NCBI GenBank assembly: GCA_037953625.1
Contig: CM075649.1
Span: forward strand, 88,417,290 to 88,481,289
Direction: 5' to 3'
Source: Crotalaria pallida
Lineage: Eukaryota; Streptophyta; Magnoliopsida; Fabales; Fabaceae
DNA: 64,000 nucleotides
Shown piece after piece: positions 11,239 through 22,769 of the stretch. The position numbers and the translations under genes are program-made. Each line of letters opens with the position of its first letter. The first letter of the stretch is position 1. The notes beneath the pieces are model-generated. The model did not search any database. It had not been told where the DNA came from and saw only the letters and a program-made list of their open reading frames with translations.

Positions 11239-12834
11239 TGATGAAACCGCAATTGATGGTTGGAGAGACTTAGGAACCCTAGGAAAACACCTAGAAGGGG
11301 GGGTTGAATAGGTGTTGAAGCTACCTTGAAAGATTTTCGAACGAAACAAATCTAAACAATCAAAACAAATGATTTTTGCAAATTCTACAGCACTTAATCG
11401 ATTAACCTGCAATTTACTCGAGTAGTACTCGATTAAACTTGAACTTAATCGATTAAATATGACAGAAAACAGAAAAATCAATTTTTCATTCGAATACGAA
11501 AATCAATCAATTCACATGCAAGATCAGAGATTCAGCAGAAATGATTAACACCTATATTCTTATTGATTAACCTAGTTATGAAAATGATTTTCCCTTTATC
11601 AATTTGAACAATTAAAGATTCAATTCAATCAATTATGAAAATCAATCTTTCTAGGTTTTCAACCAAGAACGCAATCAAATGACTTGAATATAAAGAGTAA
11701 GGGTTTAGAGATACGACACAGTGATTTATCCTGGTTCACTTTCATCCGCTTGAAAGCTACATCCAGTCCCCTCTTCAACCAAGAGAGATTCTTCACTATG
11801 AGGAATTAGAGTTCTCAAATTACAAGTGATTGCCTCACAAGACTTCCTTCTTGCTAGCTTACAAGAGATAACCGACACCCTTGCCTTGTAATCCTATTGA
11901 TCTTCTCTCTAATCTAACCTCTACCCCTTGTTGATAATCGACACAACAAGTCTTCAATTGCTTGATGATAATCCACACATCAAGGCTTCTCCTTGCTTGA
12001 TTCACAACCAAGACTTCTTCTTCTTCTTCAATAAGAATGCACTTGCTTGATGATAAAATCGACACACCAAGGCTTCTTGTTTGTTGTAGTGGCTTGCCTT
12101 CTTGCAAAGATTACAACACAATAGAAAACACAAAACAATCCTATGAATCTCAATCAAGAGTTATGACAATTCACCATAAGAGATTCAAAGGTTCTTGATC
12201 AAAGAATATAAAAATAGAAAAGCTTTGATCTTTGAAATTGAGAGAGAATAGAGTGGCTTAATTCTTTTTAAAACTTGTATGAAAATGATTCTAATTGATC
12301 ACAAATAATAGGAAAAGGTTTATATAGAATACCCAAAAGTTGTAGCACTTGAAAAACTGATTTTGAGAAGTGAAAAACGTATTTTAAAAATCAGTTCAGC
12401 AGTACTTAATCGATTAAGCAAGTCGTGTACTCGAGTAGTACTCGATTAAGTTAATCACTTAATCGATTAAGTTGGTACTGCACATGTTCAAAACTTGTTT
12501 TCTCAAAATCCAACCTTTCCTTTAAAACCTTTAAGCCACCTATTGATTCTAGGTTAAGTGAAAACTCAAATTATGATTAAATCATGACTTATGAATGAGA
12601 TTCACTACCCTCTATAATAATCTACCCAAATAAAAAACCTATGAAGCTTGAGAGGCAAAAGATAAAAGAAATACAAATACACTCAAACTTAGGTCTTCAT
12701 GAGCTTGCTTTCTCTCTTCTTTATTTGATGTTTGTTGTTGCTTGTTGAGCTTGAAACTTGATCAACACTTGTAGCTTGTTCAAAAAAACTTTGTCATTAT
12801 CAAAACATTCATCATGTTCATCATGGAACTAACA
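11239..12834 (-). repeat. 5' LTR of the TR-GAG element (1596 bp)
   Basis: It is nearly identical to 6979-8553, with a 21-bp insertion at about 12452 that adds one more TTAATCGATTAA palindrome beside the promoter (TATATAAA, minus strand, 12319-12326). Confidence 0.9.
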
Positions 12835-13087
12835 ATTCTTGTGCAAGCTAGATGCACGATCAACACCTAATAAGGGCATGGGGGTTAGCTATACATATTC
12901 GCATAATCAAATGAGAATAAAACTAACATCCACAAGTCAACATGTAGCAATTCATGATGCATAATCATATGAGCACACCCGGTTAATCATAATAATTCTT
13001 TCAATGCAGGTGGCTTGATGCATGATTTCCATCCACAACTGAAGCCTCTAACAAAGTCCATCTTGGACGTCCATCCAATACACCGTT

Positions 13088-13775
13088 GTGTTCCCGGAAC
13101 ACTGACATTCGTTCCCAGAACGTAATGCCAAACCATACTTGGATAAATAAGCATCACTCCCAAAGTGTGCATCACGTTCCCAGAACGTGTAGCAAACCAT
13201 ACTTGGAATATAAACAAGCACCACTCCCAGAGTGTGCATCACGTTCCCAGAACGTATCAAAGAAACCATGTCCCAGACACTGGCCACATTCCCAGAATGT
13301 GTCACCAAGTAGGTTGCATATCAATGTGTTCCCAGAACACTAACATACGTTCCCAGAACGTATCAAATATAACCAGGTCCCGGACACTGGCCACATTCCC
13401 AGAATGTGTCATCAAGTAGGTTACAAATTTGGTACTCCCGGAGTACCCTCCTTATATTCCCAGAATATGATAATCGTTTCCTACCAACCCATCTTCCATT
13501 CTATATGAATGAATGCACAATCATTAAGGTTGGTTTTTATCTTTTAATTCGATTATTATACCAATGTGTTCTCAGAACACTAACATACGTTCCCAGAACG
13601 TATCGCAAACCATACTTGGAATATAATCAAGCACCACTCCCAGAGTGTGCATCACGTTCTCAGAACGTATCAAGGAAACCATGTCCCAGACAATGGCCAC
13701 ATTCCCAGAATGTGTCGTCAAGTAGGTTGCATCAATTTGGTACTCCTAGAGTACAGGGTCATGTTCCCTGAACAT
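13088..13775. repeat. Array of about 22 perfect short palindromes with variable arms and a CCCAG-type centre
   Basis: Examples are GTGTTCCCGGAACAC (13088), CACGTTCCCAGAACGTG (13173), CACATTCCCAGAATGTG (13285, 13392, 13698), ATACGTTCCCAGAACGTAT (13345, 13585), GGTACTCCCGGAGTACC (13431), ATATTCCCAGAATAT (13454) and ATGTTCCCTGAACAT (13761). The centre is CCCAG, CCCGG, CTCAG, CCTAG or CCCTG; the arms differ between sites yet are complementary within each. Two blocks (about 13145-13345 and 13565-13735) repeat the same order, so part of the array was duplicated. It lies in the transcribed half of the solo LTR. Confidence 0.9.
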
Positions 13776-14139
13776 CACAAACAATCCTTGCCAACCTATT
13801 TCATTACCTTTCTCTATGCATGCATTGCATACATAATTACTAAGGTTGGTCTTTCCATTAATTCCATTATTGTGACTTAGAAAAACACAACTTCTTAATG
13901 ATATCTTGAGGTATGGCTTTACTCATAAAATTCACCTTTGAATTTAAATTTAACATATGCTCATAGACCTGGATTGAGAGAATATAATCATTGGTATTAA
14001 CAATCCTTACTCAAAAACTTAACTTTTATTTTTAAGTTTCAGGTACTAACCGGTTACATCATCACCTAACCGGTTAGAATTACAGACCTGAATACAAAAC
14101 CACTGATTTTCAAAGAATCTTTTCTTGAATTTTCTACTC

Positions 14140-14778
14140 TGTAGGGTCTGCCGACCACATACGGACACAAGTCTTATTGAAGGGATTCTCCAAGGGCACT
14201 TTGCTCGGTCCACCTGTTATTAAAGTCCTTCGCTCGGACTCGTAGGATCTGAGCAATACGAAAGGGCCAGGCTCGGACTTGATGGAACCGAGCCTCACCA
14301 TCGGTCCTCAATCCATCAGGCTCGGGACTCTAGGACCGAGACATACCGTCGGCTCGCGGATAAGCTCAGGCTCGCCGAGGCTTCTTATCCCTTCCGCAAA
14401 TCTCTCCTAGATTCTCGCAACAGCCTAGACATGAGATCTTCAGCTGATCCTATCCAGATTCTAGAAGCATAATCGTCTGATATTATCTCAACAGAATCCT
14501 GGTTCCGCACAACTCTGATACAAGGCCCAAAGGGCCCATATCAGCCTCCTCCAAACCCTATAAATAGCTCATCACAGCTAGGGTTTCAGGTAAGTACTCC
14601 CATCCCTAAGTTGACACTCTGCACACACACGTTGACTGGGGAGACCCTGCTTTTCCCAACTGGAACTGCAGAAATACCATAAGTCGCACAGTAATACTTG
14701 ATCCTCTCTTGGGCTCCTGGTTGCCATAATCTTGAGCACTTAGAGGGTTAAGGACATATAGTGTTCAAGGACACTACA
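14140..14778 (+). repeat. 5' LTR of the Tat element (639 bp)
   Basis: It begins TGTAGGGTCTGCCGACCACA and ends ..AAGGACACTACA. A TATA box, TATAAATAG, is at 14559-14567. The primer binding site follows at 14780. Confidence 0.95.
14559..14567 (+). promoter_or_regulatory. TATA box of the 5' LTR
   Basis: TATAAATAG, followed by CTCATCACAGCTAGGGTTTC, a plausible initiation region. The same box is kept in the 3' LTR. Confidence 0.75.
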
Positions 14779-14779
14779 T

Positions 14780-14799
14780 TGGCACCTTCTGTGGGGAAC
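14780..14799 (+). other. Primer binding site of the Tat element
   Basis: TGGCACCTTCTGTGGGGAAC starts one base after the LTR. It resembles the TGGCGCCGTCTGTGGGGAA site common in Tat elements, with two changes in the tRNA-matching bases. I do not assign the tRNA. Confidence 0.7.
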
Positions 14800-14831
14800 G
14801 AATAACTAGTATTCCCATATCCACTGCTTTT

Positions 14832-16586
14832 ATGGCAAACGACAACAATAATGGTGGAGATCTCCGCCGTCGCCTCCGTGGGAGGCCACCCAAAAACGTC
14901 AAGGACAGGCTTGCTCCGGGAGGTCCCCTTGAAGGCAATCAGGCTCCTCCTGGTAACCCTCCCCCTCAGGCTTCTCCTGAAAATTAGCTTCAGGCGTAGG
15001 CTAATGTTCCTCCTAGGGGTGGCGGAGAACGATCTAACCCCCGTATTGTTCCTGATGGTCATGTCTCAGAATGGCATGATACTGCAGATTCTGGACCACA
15101 TCAGTCTCGGAGGGCCCCTGCTGGATCACGAACTGATGAGGATCGTCAAGTAGAACGTTCCGCTCGTCGTGATCATTCCCGAGCCGAGAGATCCAACAGA
15201 GAAGTACCTCACTTAACGAGGGGCCACTTTGGAACGCTACAAGGTGGCCCACGTTCCGCTGAAACAGAGGGCAGGTCTTACATGACCACCTCGTCGGCAC
15301 GAAGGCGAGAAGAATCAATCATGGAAATTTTGAGAACTCAGACTTCCTTGATTGAGAAACAGAATCAGGCTATCGCTGCTCTTCAGCAGCAAAGCTTGAC
15401 TAGAGCAGCCAAGCAAGGCCCTCACGTGGCTTTCGGCAACCCGAGCAACCTTCCTCCACCTCCACCCCTCAACCCGAGCATGGTTCTTGAGCGTATTACC
15501 GGGGAACCTCATCTTGGCCATCCTTTTACGGTTGAGATCATGGCATTCCAAACCCCGTAGACGTATGTGGGCCATCAGAACATTCCTCGTTATACTGGGA
15601 CAACCGATCCGATGGACCATATTGCGGCTTACGAGTCTTCCATGATGTTTTATGGAGGAGGGGATTTCATGAAATGCCGCGCTTTCTCAATGACTTTGGG
15701 CTCGGCACCTTTGCGATGGTTCAATTCCTTACCTGCTAATTCAATCCACTCTTGGGCCGAGCTCAGAAAAGTGTTCTTGAATAGGTACACTGCCAGTTTG
15801 TCGCAGCCAAAATCCGATCATTCATTGGCTGGAGTCGCACAGAGACCAGACGAGTCTCTACGAGATTACTTAGCTCGATACCAGCAAGAGGCTAGTGGCA
15901 TTTCGGGTCTACAATCAAGAGTGTCTGTTCTCTTGCTTACCCAAGGGTTACGAGACGGAGATTTTAAGGATTGTTTGATAGGAGAGCCACCCAAGGATAT
16001 GGCCGAGCTCAGGGAAAGGTCCAGGAAGTTTGTAAATCTGGAAGAATTTCACAGAATTAGTACCGCGGCACGTGGTAGGGAAGAGCGTCAAGAGCAACGC
16101 CCTCATCAAGAGCAACGCCCTCGTCAAAACGATCGGTTTCGAGATGGTAGAGGAAGGAAGGACAAGAGAGAGGAAGAAAGAGGAGAAAAACTGCCTCCAA
16201 AAGGCAAGTATGATGAGTATACTCAACCTACAGTCCCAAGGAGTCAAATCCTTTGTGAGACTATGCACACTGATATGCGCAATATTACTCGGCCTCCAGC
16301 TTTGAGAAAAGCTGCTCAAAAAGATAAAACAAAGTATTGTGACCATCATGGCGGATGGGGGCATACAACTGACCAGTGTACTATGCTGAAGGACTTGATT
16401 GAAGAAATGGTGAGGGATGGAAAGCTTCAACAGTACATTGGCGAAGCAATGCGGAAGCGTGCTAGGAGAAAAAGTCATTCCCCACCCAGACCCGAGCAGA
16501 AACAAAGAAATAGGAGCCCTTCACCACCTGCAGGGGTGCCTCTGCCCTACTATCCGAACAGGATAAGGGTAGAGAGACTTTTCTGA
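14832..16586 (+). pseudogene. gag of the Tat element, with three in-frame TAG stops
   Basis: The ATG at 14832 opens a frame starting MANDNNNGGDLRRRL. TAG codons interrupt it at 14985, 14997 and 15558, all in the same frame. The retrotransposon gag core follows (AAYESSMMFYGGGDFMKCRA, then LRDYLARYQQEASGI), then an Arg/Gln/Glu-rich linker and a knuckle-like CDHHGGWGHTTDQC. At about 16535 a 1-base loss relative to the second copy shifts the frame, so gag ends at 16586 instead of running into protease. In the second copy gag tail and protease are fused, so the ancestral form was one gag-pol frame. No working GAG can be made from this copy without read-through. Confidence 0.8.
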
Positions 16587-16648
16587 TCAACACCATTGCT
16601 GGAGGATTCGCAGGTGGAGGGGAAAAAAGAGGTGATCGAAAGAAGTAT

Positions 16649-18466
16649 GTGGGCCAAGTTCTTTCTGTTGCCAGCCGACCAATCCAAAAGCCCAAAAAGA
16701 AGAACATCGTCATCAGCTTCAGTGACGAGGACTTTGCTGACATTATCCAAGACCACAATGATCCCATGGTAGTTACAGCTCGGCTAGGTAATTACGAAGT
16801 AAGGAGGATTCTTGTTGATCAGGGAAGTTCAGCAGACATTATGTTCTTGGATCTGTTTGAAGCCCTGAAGTTGAAAAGGTCTGATCTGACTCCGTTCGAA
16901 GGAAGTTTGATTAGCTTTACGGGCCATTCGATTGTTCCCCTAGGCCATATCCACTTACCAATCACCATGGGGGAACAACCATCCGCTCGAACGGAGATAG
17001 TAAAGTTTTTGGTCGTTCAGGCTCCATCGGCGTACAACGCTATCCTCGGCCGTACTGCACTCCAATCTTTCGGCGCCGTTGTTTCAACTGTTCACCTAGC
17101 TATGAAATTTCCAGGGTCTGATGACAAGGTGGTCACGGTGCGTTCTGAACAAGAACTGGCTCGGAAGTGCTACAATATCAGCCTAGGTAAACTGAAGATT
17201 GAAGATGAGAAGATTATGCAAGAACCACTCAATAAGGGAAGTGTTAACTTGGCAGATCTTGATGTAAGGGAGGATGATGAAACCAGGCCAACCCCTAAGG
17301 GGGACTTCAAGAACGTAATCTTGGGCTCCGATCCATCCCGTTGTGTCAAGATTGGCGTTGGTCTTGCTGAGGAAGTTGAGAAAGAATTGACCGAACTGCT
17401 CATAGAAAATAAAGATCTATTCGCCTGGACCTCGGCAGACATGCCAGGCATCGACCCGAATTTCATCTGCCACAAATTGAGTGTCTATCCTGGCGCTAAG
17501 CCAGTTTGTCAGAAGAAAAGGCGGGTCGGAACCGAGAAGGCTCAAGCAACAGAGGAAAAGGTTGCCGAGCTGCTTGAAGCAGGGTTCATCAGGGAAGTGG
17601 TATACACCGATTGGTTGGCTAATCCCGTACTGGTCAAAAAATCCAATGGAAAGTGGAGAATGTGCGTGGATTATACAGACTTGAACAAGGTCTGCCCCAA
17701 GGACCAATACCCACTTCCCTGCATAGACAAATTAGTAGACAGCTCGGCAGGATATCAGAGACTATCCTTCATGGACGCTTATTCTGGGTACAATCAGATT
17801 CCGATGTATCCCCCGGATCAGGTGAAAACTTCATTCGTGACTTAAAATGCTACATATTGTTATAATGTCATGCCCTTCGGACTTAAGAACGCCGGGGCAA
17901 CTTACCAGCGAATGATGAACAAGGTGTTCGGCTCACTTATTGGGCCCAGAATGGAAGTGTACATCGACGATATGATTGCTAAGAGTTTGAAGGAAGAGGA
18001 CCATGCTAAGGACTTGAAGATCATTCTTGACAGAATTCGGCAGTTCGATATGAGGTTGAATCCGGAAAAATGCACCTTTGGGGTTCCTGCTAGGTCATTC
18101 CTCGGATTTATGCTCACTGAATGAGGAATCGAGGCAAATCTAGAGAAGTGTCGAGCCATCCTTGAGATGAAGAGCCCATCTGACATCAAGGGTGTACAGA
18201 AGCTGGCAGGTCGGGTAGCGGCTCTTTCCAGATTTTTATCCCAATCAGCTCTGAAGGCTCTACCATGGTACCAGCTGCTGAGGAAGGAAAAGGAAAAGAT
18301 GTTTGAGTGGAACGAGGCATGCGAAAAGGCCTTCACTGACCTTAAGCAATATCTGGCATCCCCCCCCAATCCTATCTAGCCCTGTAATTGGAGAAATTAT
18401 GTTCCTTTACTTATCAGTGGGTGATTCAGTTGTCAGTTCGGTTCTAGTTCGAGAAGAATCAGGCAA
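16649..18466 (+). pseudogene. First copy of protease and reverse transcriptase
   Basis: Protease has VDQGSSADIMFLDLF around the catalytic Asp (D-Q-G in place of D-T-G). The RT shows KSNGKWRMCVDYTDLNKVCP, then AYSGYNQIPM, then MPFGLKNAGATYQRMMNKVF and the YIDD catalytic box (17960s). Breaks are TAA at 17843 (GAA in copy two), TGA at 18122 (CGA in copy two), and an 8-base C run at 18360-18367 that shifts the frame. The end flows into the duplicated gag tail rather than RNase H. It therefore contributes no complete pol. Confidence 0.85.
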
Positions 18467-20660
18467 AGAAAAACTGCCTCCAAAAGGCAAGTATGATGAG
18501 TATACTCAGCTTACAGTCCCAAGGAGTCAAATCCTTCGTGAGACTATGCACACTGAGATGCGCAATATTACTCGGCCTCCAGCTTTGAGAAAAGCTGCTC
18601 TAAAAGATAAAACAAAGTATTGTGACCATCATGGCGGATGGGGGCATACAACTGACCAGTGTACTATGCTGAAGGACTTGATTGAAGAAATGGTGAGGGA
18701 TGGAAAGCTTCAACAGTACATTGGCGAAGCAATGCGGAAGCGTGCTAGGAGAAAAAGTCATTCCCCACCCAGACCCGAGCAGAAACAAAGAAATAGGAGC
18801 CCTTCACCACCTGCAGGGGGAGCCTCTGCCCTACTATCCGAAAAGGATAAGGGTCGAGAGACTTTTCTTATCAACACCATTGCTGGAGGATTCGCAGGTG
18901 GAGGGGAAAAAAGAGGTGATCGAAAGAAGTATGTGGGCCAAGTTCTTTCTGTTGCCAGCCGACCAATCCAAAAGCCCAAAAAGAAGAACATCGTCATCAG
19001 CTTCAGTGACGAGGACTTTGCTGACATTATCCAAGACCACAATGATCCCATGGTAGTTACAGCTTGGCTAGGTAATTACGAAGTAAGGAGGATTCTTGTT
19101 GATCAGAGAAGTTCAGCAGACATTATGTTCTTGGATCTGTTTGAAGCCCTGAAGTTGAAAAGGTCTAATCTGACTTCGTTCCAAGGAAGTTTGATTGGCT
19201 TTACGGGCCATTCGATTGTTCCCCTAGGCCATATCCACTTACCAGTCACCATGGGGGAACAACCATCCGCTCGAACGGAGATAGTAAAGTTTTTGGTCGT
19301 TCAGGCTCCATCGGCGTACAACGCTATCCTCGGTCGTACTGCACTCCAATCTTTCGGCGCCGTTGTTTCAACTGTTCACCTAGCTATGAAATTTCCAGGG
19401 TCTGATGACAAGGTGGTCACGGTGCATTCTGAACAAGAACTGGCTCGGAAGTGCTACAATATCAGCCTAGGTAAACTGAAGATTGAAGATGAGAAGATTA
19501 TGCAAGAACCATTCAATAAGGGAAGTGTTAACTTGGCAGATCTTGATGTAAGGGAGGATGATGAAACCAGGCCAACCCCTAAGGGGGACTTCAAGAACGT
19601 AATCTTGGGCTCCGATCCATCCCGTTGTGTCAAGATTGGCGTTGGTCTTGCTGAGGAAGTTGAGAAAGAATTGACCGAACTGCTCATAGAAAATAAAGAT
19701 CTATTCGCCTGGACCTCGGCAGACATGCCAGGCATCGACCCGAATTTCATCTGCCACAAATTGAGTGTCTATCCTGGCGCTAAGCCAGTTTGTCAGAAGA
19801 AAAGGCGGGTCGGAACCGAGAAGGCTCAAGCAACAGAGGAAAAGGTTGCCGAGCTGCTTGAAGCAGGGTTCATCAGGGAAGTGGTATACACCGATTGGTT
19901 GGCTAATCCCGTACTGGTCAAAAAATCCAATGGAAAGTGGAGAATGTGCATGGATTATACAGACTTGAACAAGGTCTGCCCCAAGGACCAATACCCACTT
20001 CCCTGCATAGACAAATTAGTAGACAGCTCGGCAGGATATTAGAGACTATCCTTCATGGACGCTTATTCTGGGTACAATCAGATTCCGATGTATCCCCCGG
20101 ATCAGGTGAAAACTTCATTCGTGACTGAAAATGCTACATATTGTTATAATGTCATGCCCTTCGGACTTAAGAACGCCGGGGCAACTTACCAGCGAATGAT
20201 GAACAAGGTGTTCGGCTCACTTATTGGGCCCAGAATGGAAGTGTACATCGACGATATGATTGCTAAGAGTTTGAAGGAAGAGGACCATGCTAAGGACTTG
20301 AAGATCATTCTTGGCAGAATTCGGCAGTTCGATATGAGGTTGAATCCGGAAAAATGCACCTTTGGGGTTCCTGCTAGGTCTTTCCTCGGATTTATGCTCA
20401 CTGAACGAGGAATCGAGGCAAATCCAGAGAAGTTCCGAGCCATCGTTGAGATGAAGAGCCCATCTGACATCAAGGGTGTACAGCAGCTGGCAGGTCGGGT
20501 AGCGGCTCTTTCCAGATTTTTTATCCCAATCAGCTCGGAAGGCTCTACCATAGTACCAGCTGCTGAGGAAGGAAAAGGAAAAGACGTTTGAGTGGAACGA
20601 GGCATGCGAAAAGGCCTTCACTGACCTTAAGAAATATTTGGCAGCCCCCCAATCTTATCT
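18467..20660 (+). pseudogene. Second copy of gag tail, protease and reverse transcriptase
   Basis: A long frame runs from copy-one RT sequence through the junction into gag tail, protease and RT up to TAG at 20040, where copy one keeps CAG. The protease motif here is VDQRSSADI, losing the Gly after the active-site pair. RT resumes at 20055 with the FVTENATYCYNVMPFGLKNA and YIDD region. An extra T in a T run near 20520 and a 6-base C run near 20645 shift the frame before RNase H. The same C run is 8 bases in copy one; an open frame needs 7, so both copies changed independently. Confidence 0.85.
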
Positions 20661-20699
20661 AGCTCTGTAATTGGAGAAATTCTGTTCCTTTACTTATCA

Positions 20700-22769
20700 G
20701 TGGGTGATTCAGTTGTCAGTTCGGTTCTAGTTCGAGAAGAATCAGGCAAAGAATCCCCTGTTTATTTTGTCAGCCGAGCGCTCCAAGGACCAGAGCTGAG
20801 GTATCAGAAGGTTGAAAAATTGGCTTTTTGTTTAGTTATCACGGCCAGAAGACTGCGTCAGTATTTTCAGAGCCATCACATCAAGGTCAGAATAGCTCAA
20901 CCGATCCGTCAGATTCTTCAAAAACCCGACTTGGCAGGAAGAATGGTGACTTGGGCCATTTAACTTTCCGAGTTCGACATCGCTTTCGAACCAAGGAAAG
21001 CAATGAAGTCTCAGGTCCTGGCTGATTTCCTCACTGAGTTCACTGAGCCATTGACGAGCTCAAACTTGGATTGGAACATATATGTTGATGGGTCGAGCAA
21101 CAAGCTTGGAGCAGGTGCCGGAATAATCCTGGAGAACTCCGATGGAGTTACCCTCGAATATTCTTTGAAGTTCGGATTTCCTACTTCAAATAATCAAGCA
21201 GAATATGAAGCGGTAGTGGTTGGTCTCAGGATGGCGAAAGAGGTAGGGCCCCGAGAAGTCAAGATTTTCAGCGATTCCCAGTTGGTGATCTCTCAAGTTA
21301 AGGGTGATTATCAAGCCAAGGAACCCATCCTCCAAAAGTATCTTGAGAAGGTAAAGTTCTTATCTTCAGAGTTTGCCAAGGTTGAATTCTGCCATATCCC
21401 GAGGGAAAGCAATGGCCGTGCAGACATCCTCTCAAAACTGGCTTCAACGAAAGGGCCCGGAAATAACAAGACTTTGATCCAAGAAATGGTGCATGGGCCT
21501 AGCGTTGTCCTCTCCGTTTCAGTGGATCCGAGTTGGACTGCTCCAATCACAAGTTACCTAGAACAGGGAACCTTGCCTATTGATCCAATCGAGGCTAGGA
21601 AGCTCGTCAGGAAGGTGTCACAGTTTACTATGGTTGATGGAATTTTGTTTCGCCGAGGGGTCAGTAGCCCTATGCTTAGATGTTTAGATCCCACTGAAGC
21701 GAAACAGGCACTGGAAGAGGTTCACGGAGGAATCGGAAGCCATCATGTTGGGGGAAAATCATTGGCCAAAAAGATTCTAAGGGCAGGATACTACTGGCCG
21801 ACCCTTCAACAAGATGCGATCAATCATGTGAAGAGATGTGAAAAGTGTCAATGTCACAACGATGTGTACCAGAAGCCGGCCGAGGAACTCCACTCACTTT
21901 CATCTCCCTATCCTTTCTATCAGTGGGGAATGGATTTGATTGGCCAGTTCCCCACCGCACCAGGACAGCTGAAATGGGTTGTAGTCGCCATTGATTACTT
22001 TACCAAGTGGGTAGAAGCCGAGCCTCTAGCAACTATCTCGTCTGCCAAGGTTCAGAAGTTTTTTGAGAGGCAGGTCATAGCTCGGTTTGGAGTTCCACAA
22101 GTTCTGGTGACCGACAATGGAACTTAGTTCGCAGCAAAGGCGTTCCAAGACTTGGTCAATGCTTTAAACATCGAGCACTATTTTTCCTCGGTTGAGCATC
22201 CTCAGACCAATGGACAAGTGGAATCAGTAAATCGGTCCATCATTCAGGGAATCAAGAAGAGGCTCATTGGTGCAAAAGGAAATTGGCTGGAGAATTTGCA
22301 TGAAGTACTTTGGTCATATCGCACCACAATACAGACCTCGACGGTGGAAACTCCTTATCGGCTTACCTACGGCTGCGACGCGGTCATCCCAGTAGAAAGG
22401 ATCATCCCCTCATTCCGAGCCATGCAACAACCAAACCCCCTCAACAACACTTTACTGTGCGAGGACCTCGTTCTATCTGATGAAGTCAGAGATCTGGCCG
22501 CCGAGCGGGAACGACATGCCAAGCTGCTGCAAGCAAAAGGGTATAATCGCTCGTTAGTACCCAGAGAATTCGAAGTAGGTGACCTCGTCCTAAGGAGAGC
22601 CGACATTGGCCTAAAAAATGCTAAAGACGGGAAACTAGCTCAAAACTGGGAAGGGTCATACCGAATAGCTTCCAAAACAGGAACAGGGGCCTACAAGCTC
22701 GAAACCCTCTCTGGTGCTCTCATCAATAACACGTGGAATGTGGCGAAGCTTAAGGCGTATTTCAGCTAA
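20700..22769 (+). pseudogene. RNase H, archaeal-type RNase H and integrase of the Tat element
   Basis: The first RNase H segment (20700-20963) has YFVSRALQGPELRYQKVEKL and ends at TAA 20961. The second, archaeal-type RNase H (21003-21370) has YVDGSS, NQAEYEA and FSDSQL, carrying its D-E-D residues. Integrase (21700-22769) has an HHCC finger (GGIGSHHVGG .. CEKCQ), the core with WGMDLIG, VTDNGT and the late PQTNGQVESVNR Glu, and a C-terminal tail ending KLKAYFS. A TAG at 22125 replaces the Gln expected after VTDNGT, splitting the integrase core. Dual RNase H is the basis for the Tat assignment. Confidence 0.85.

Larger units (their letters stand above)
6979..12834 (-). mobile_element. Young TR-GAG-type copia element (5.86 kb) coding only for GAG
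   Basis: It has two LTRs (6979-8553 and 11239-12834) and a perfect ATTCT target duplication (6974-6978 and 12835-12839). A primer binding site matching the initiator Met tRNA (TGGTATCAGAGC) sits beside the 5' LTR on the minus strand, and a purine tract beside the 3' LTR. The only ORF is an intact 596-codon gag; there is no protease, integrase or reverse transcriptase. This matches the published TR-GAG class of non-autonomous elements, which would need a related full copia element to supply pol. LTRs differ at only four bases plus one 21-bp indel, so insertion was very recent. Confidence 0.85.
16184..20749 (+). repeat. Internal 2.28-kb tandem duplication (gag tail - protease - RT)
   Basis: The unit 16184-18466 is repeated at 18467-20749 with a period of 2283-2284 bp. 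The junction at 18467-18470 shares AGAA between the end of the unit (CAAAGAATCCCC at about 20745) and its start (GGAGAAAAACTG at 16182), a 4-bp microhomology. The join keeps the reading frame. The copies differ at about 40 sites by my count (near 1.8%), close to the LTR divergence. Confidence 0.95.

Noticed and set aside
13088..13775. Heat-shock elements, because of TTCCCAGAA
   Set aside because: Plant heat-shock elements need TTCNNGAA with two bases between; here there are three, and several sites lack TTC/GAA arms.
13086..13880. ORFs of 76-121 codons across the palindrome array
   Set aside because: Repetitive peptides produced by the repeated palindromes.
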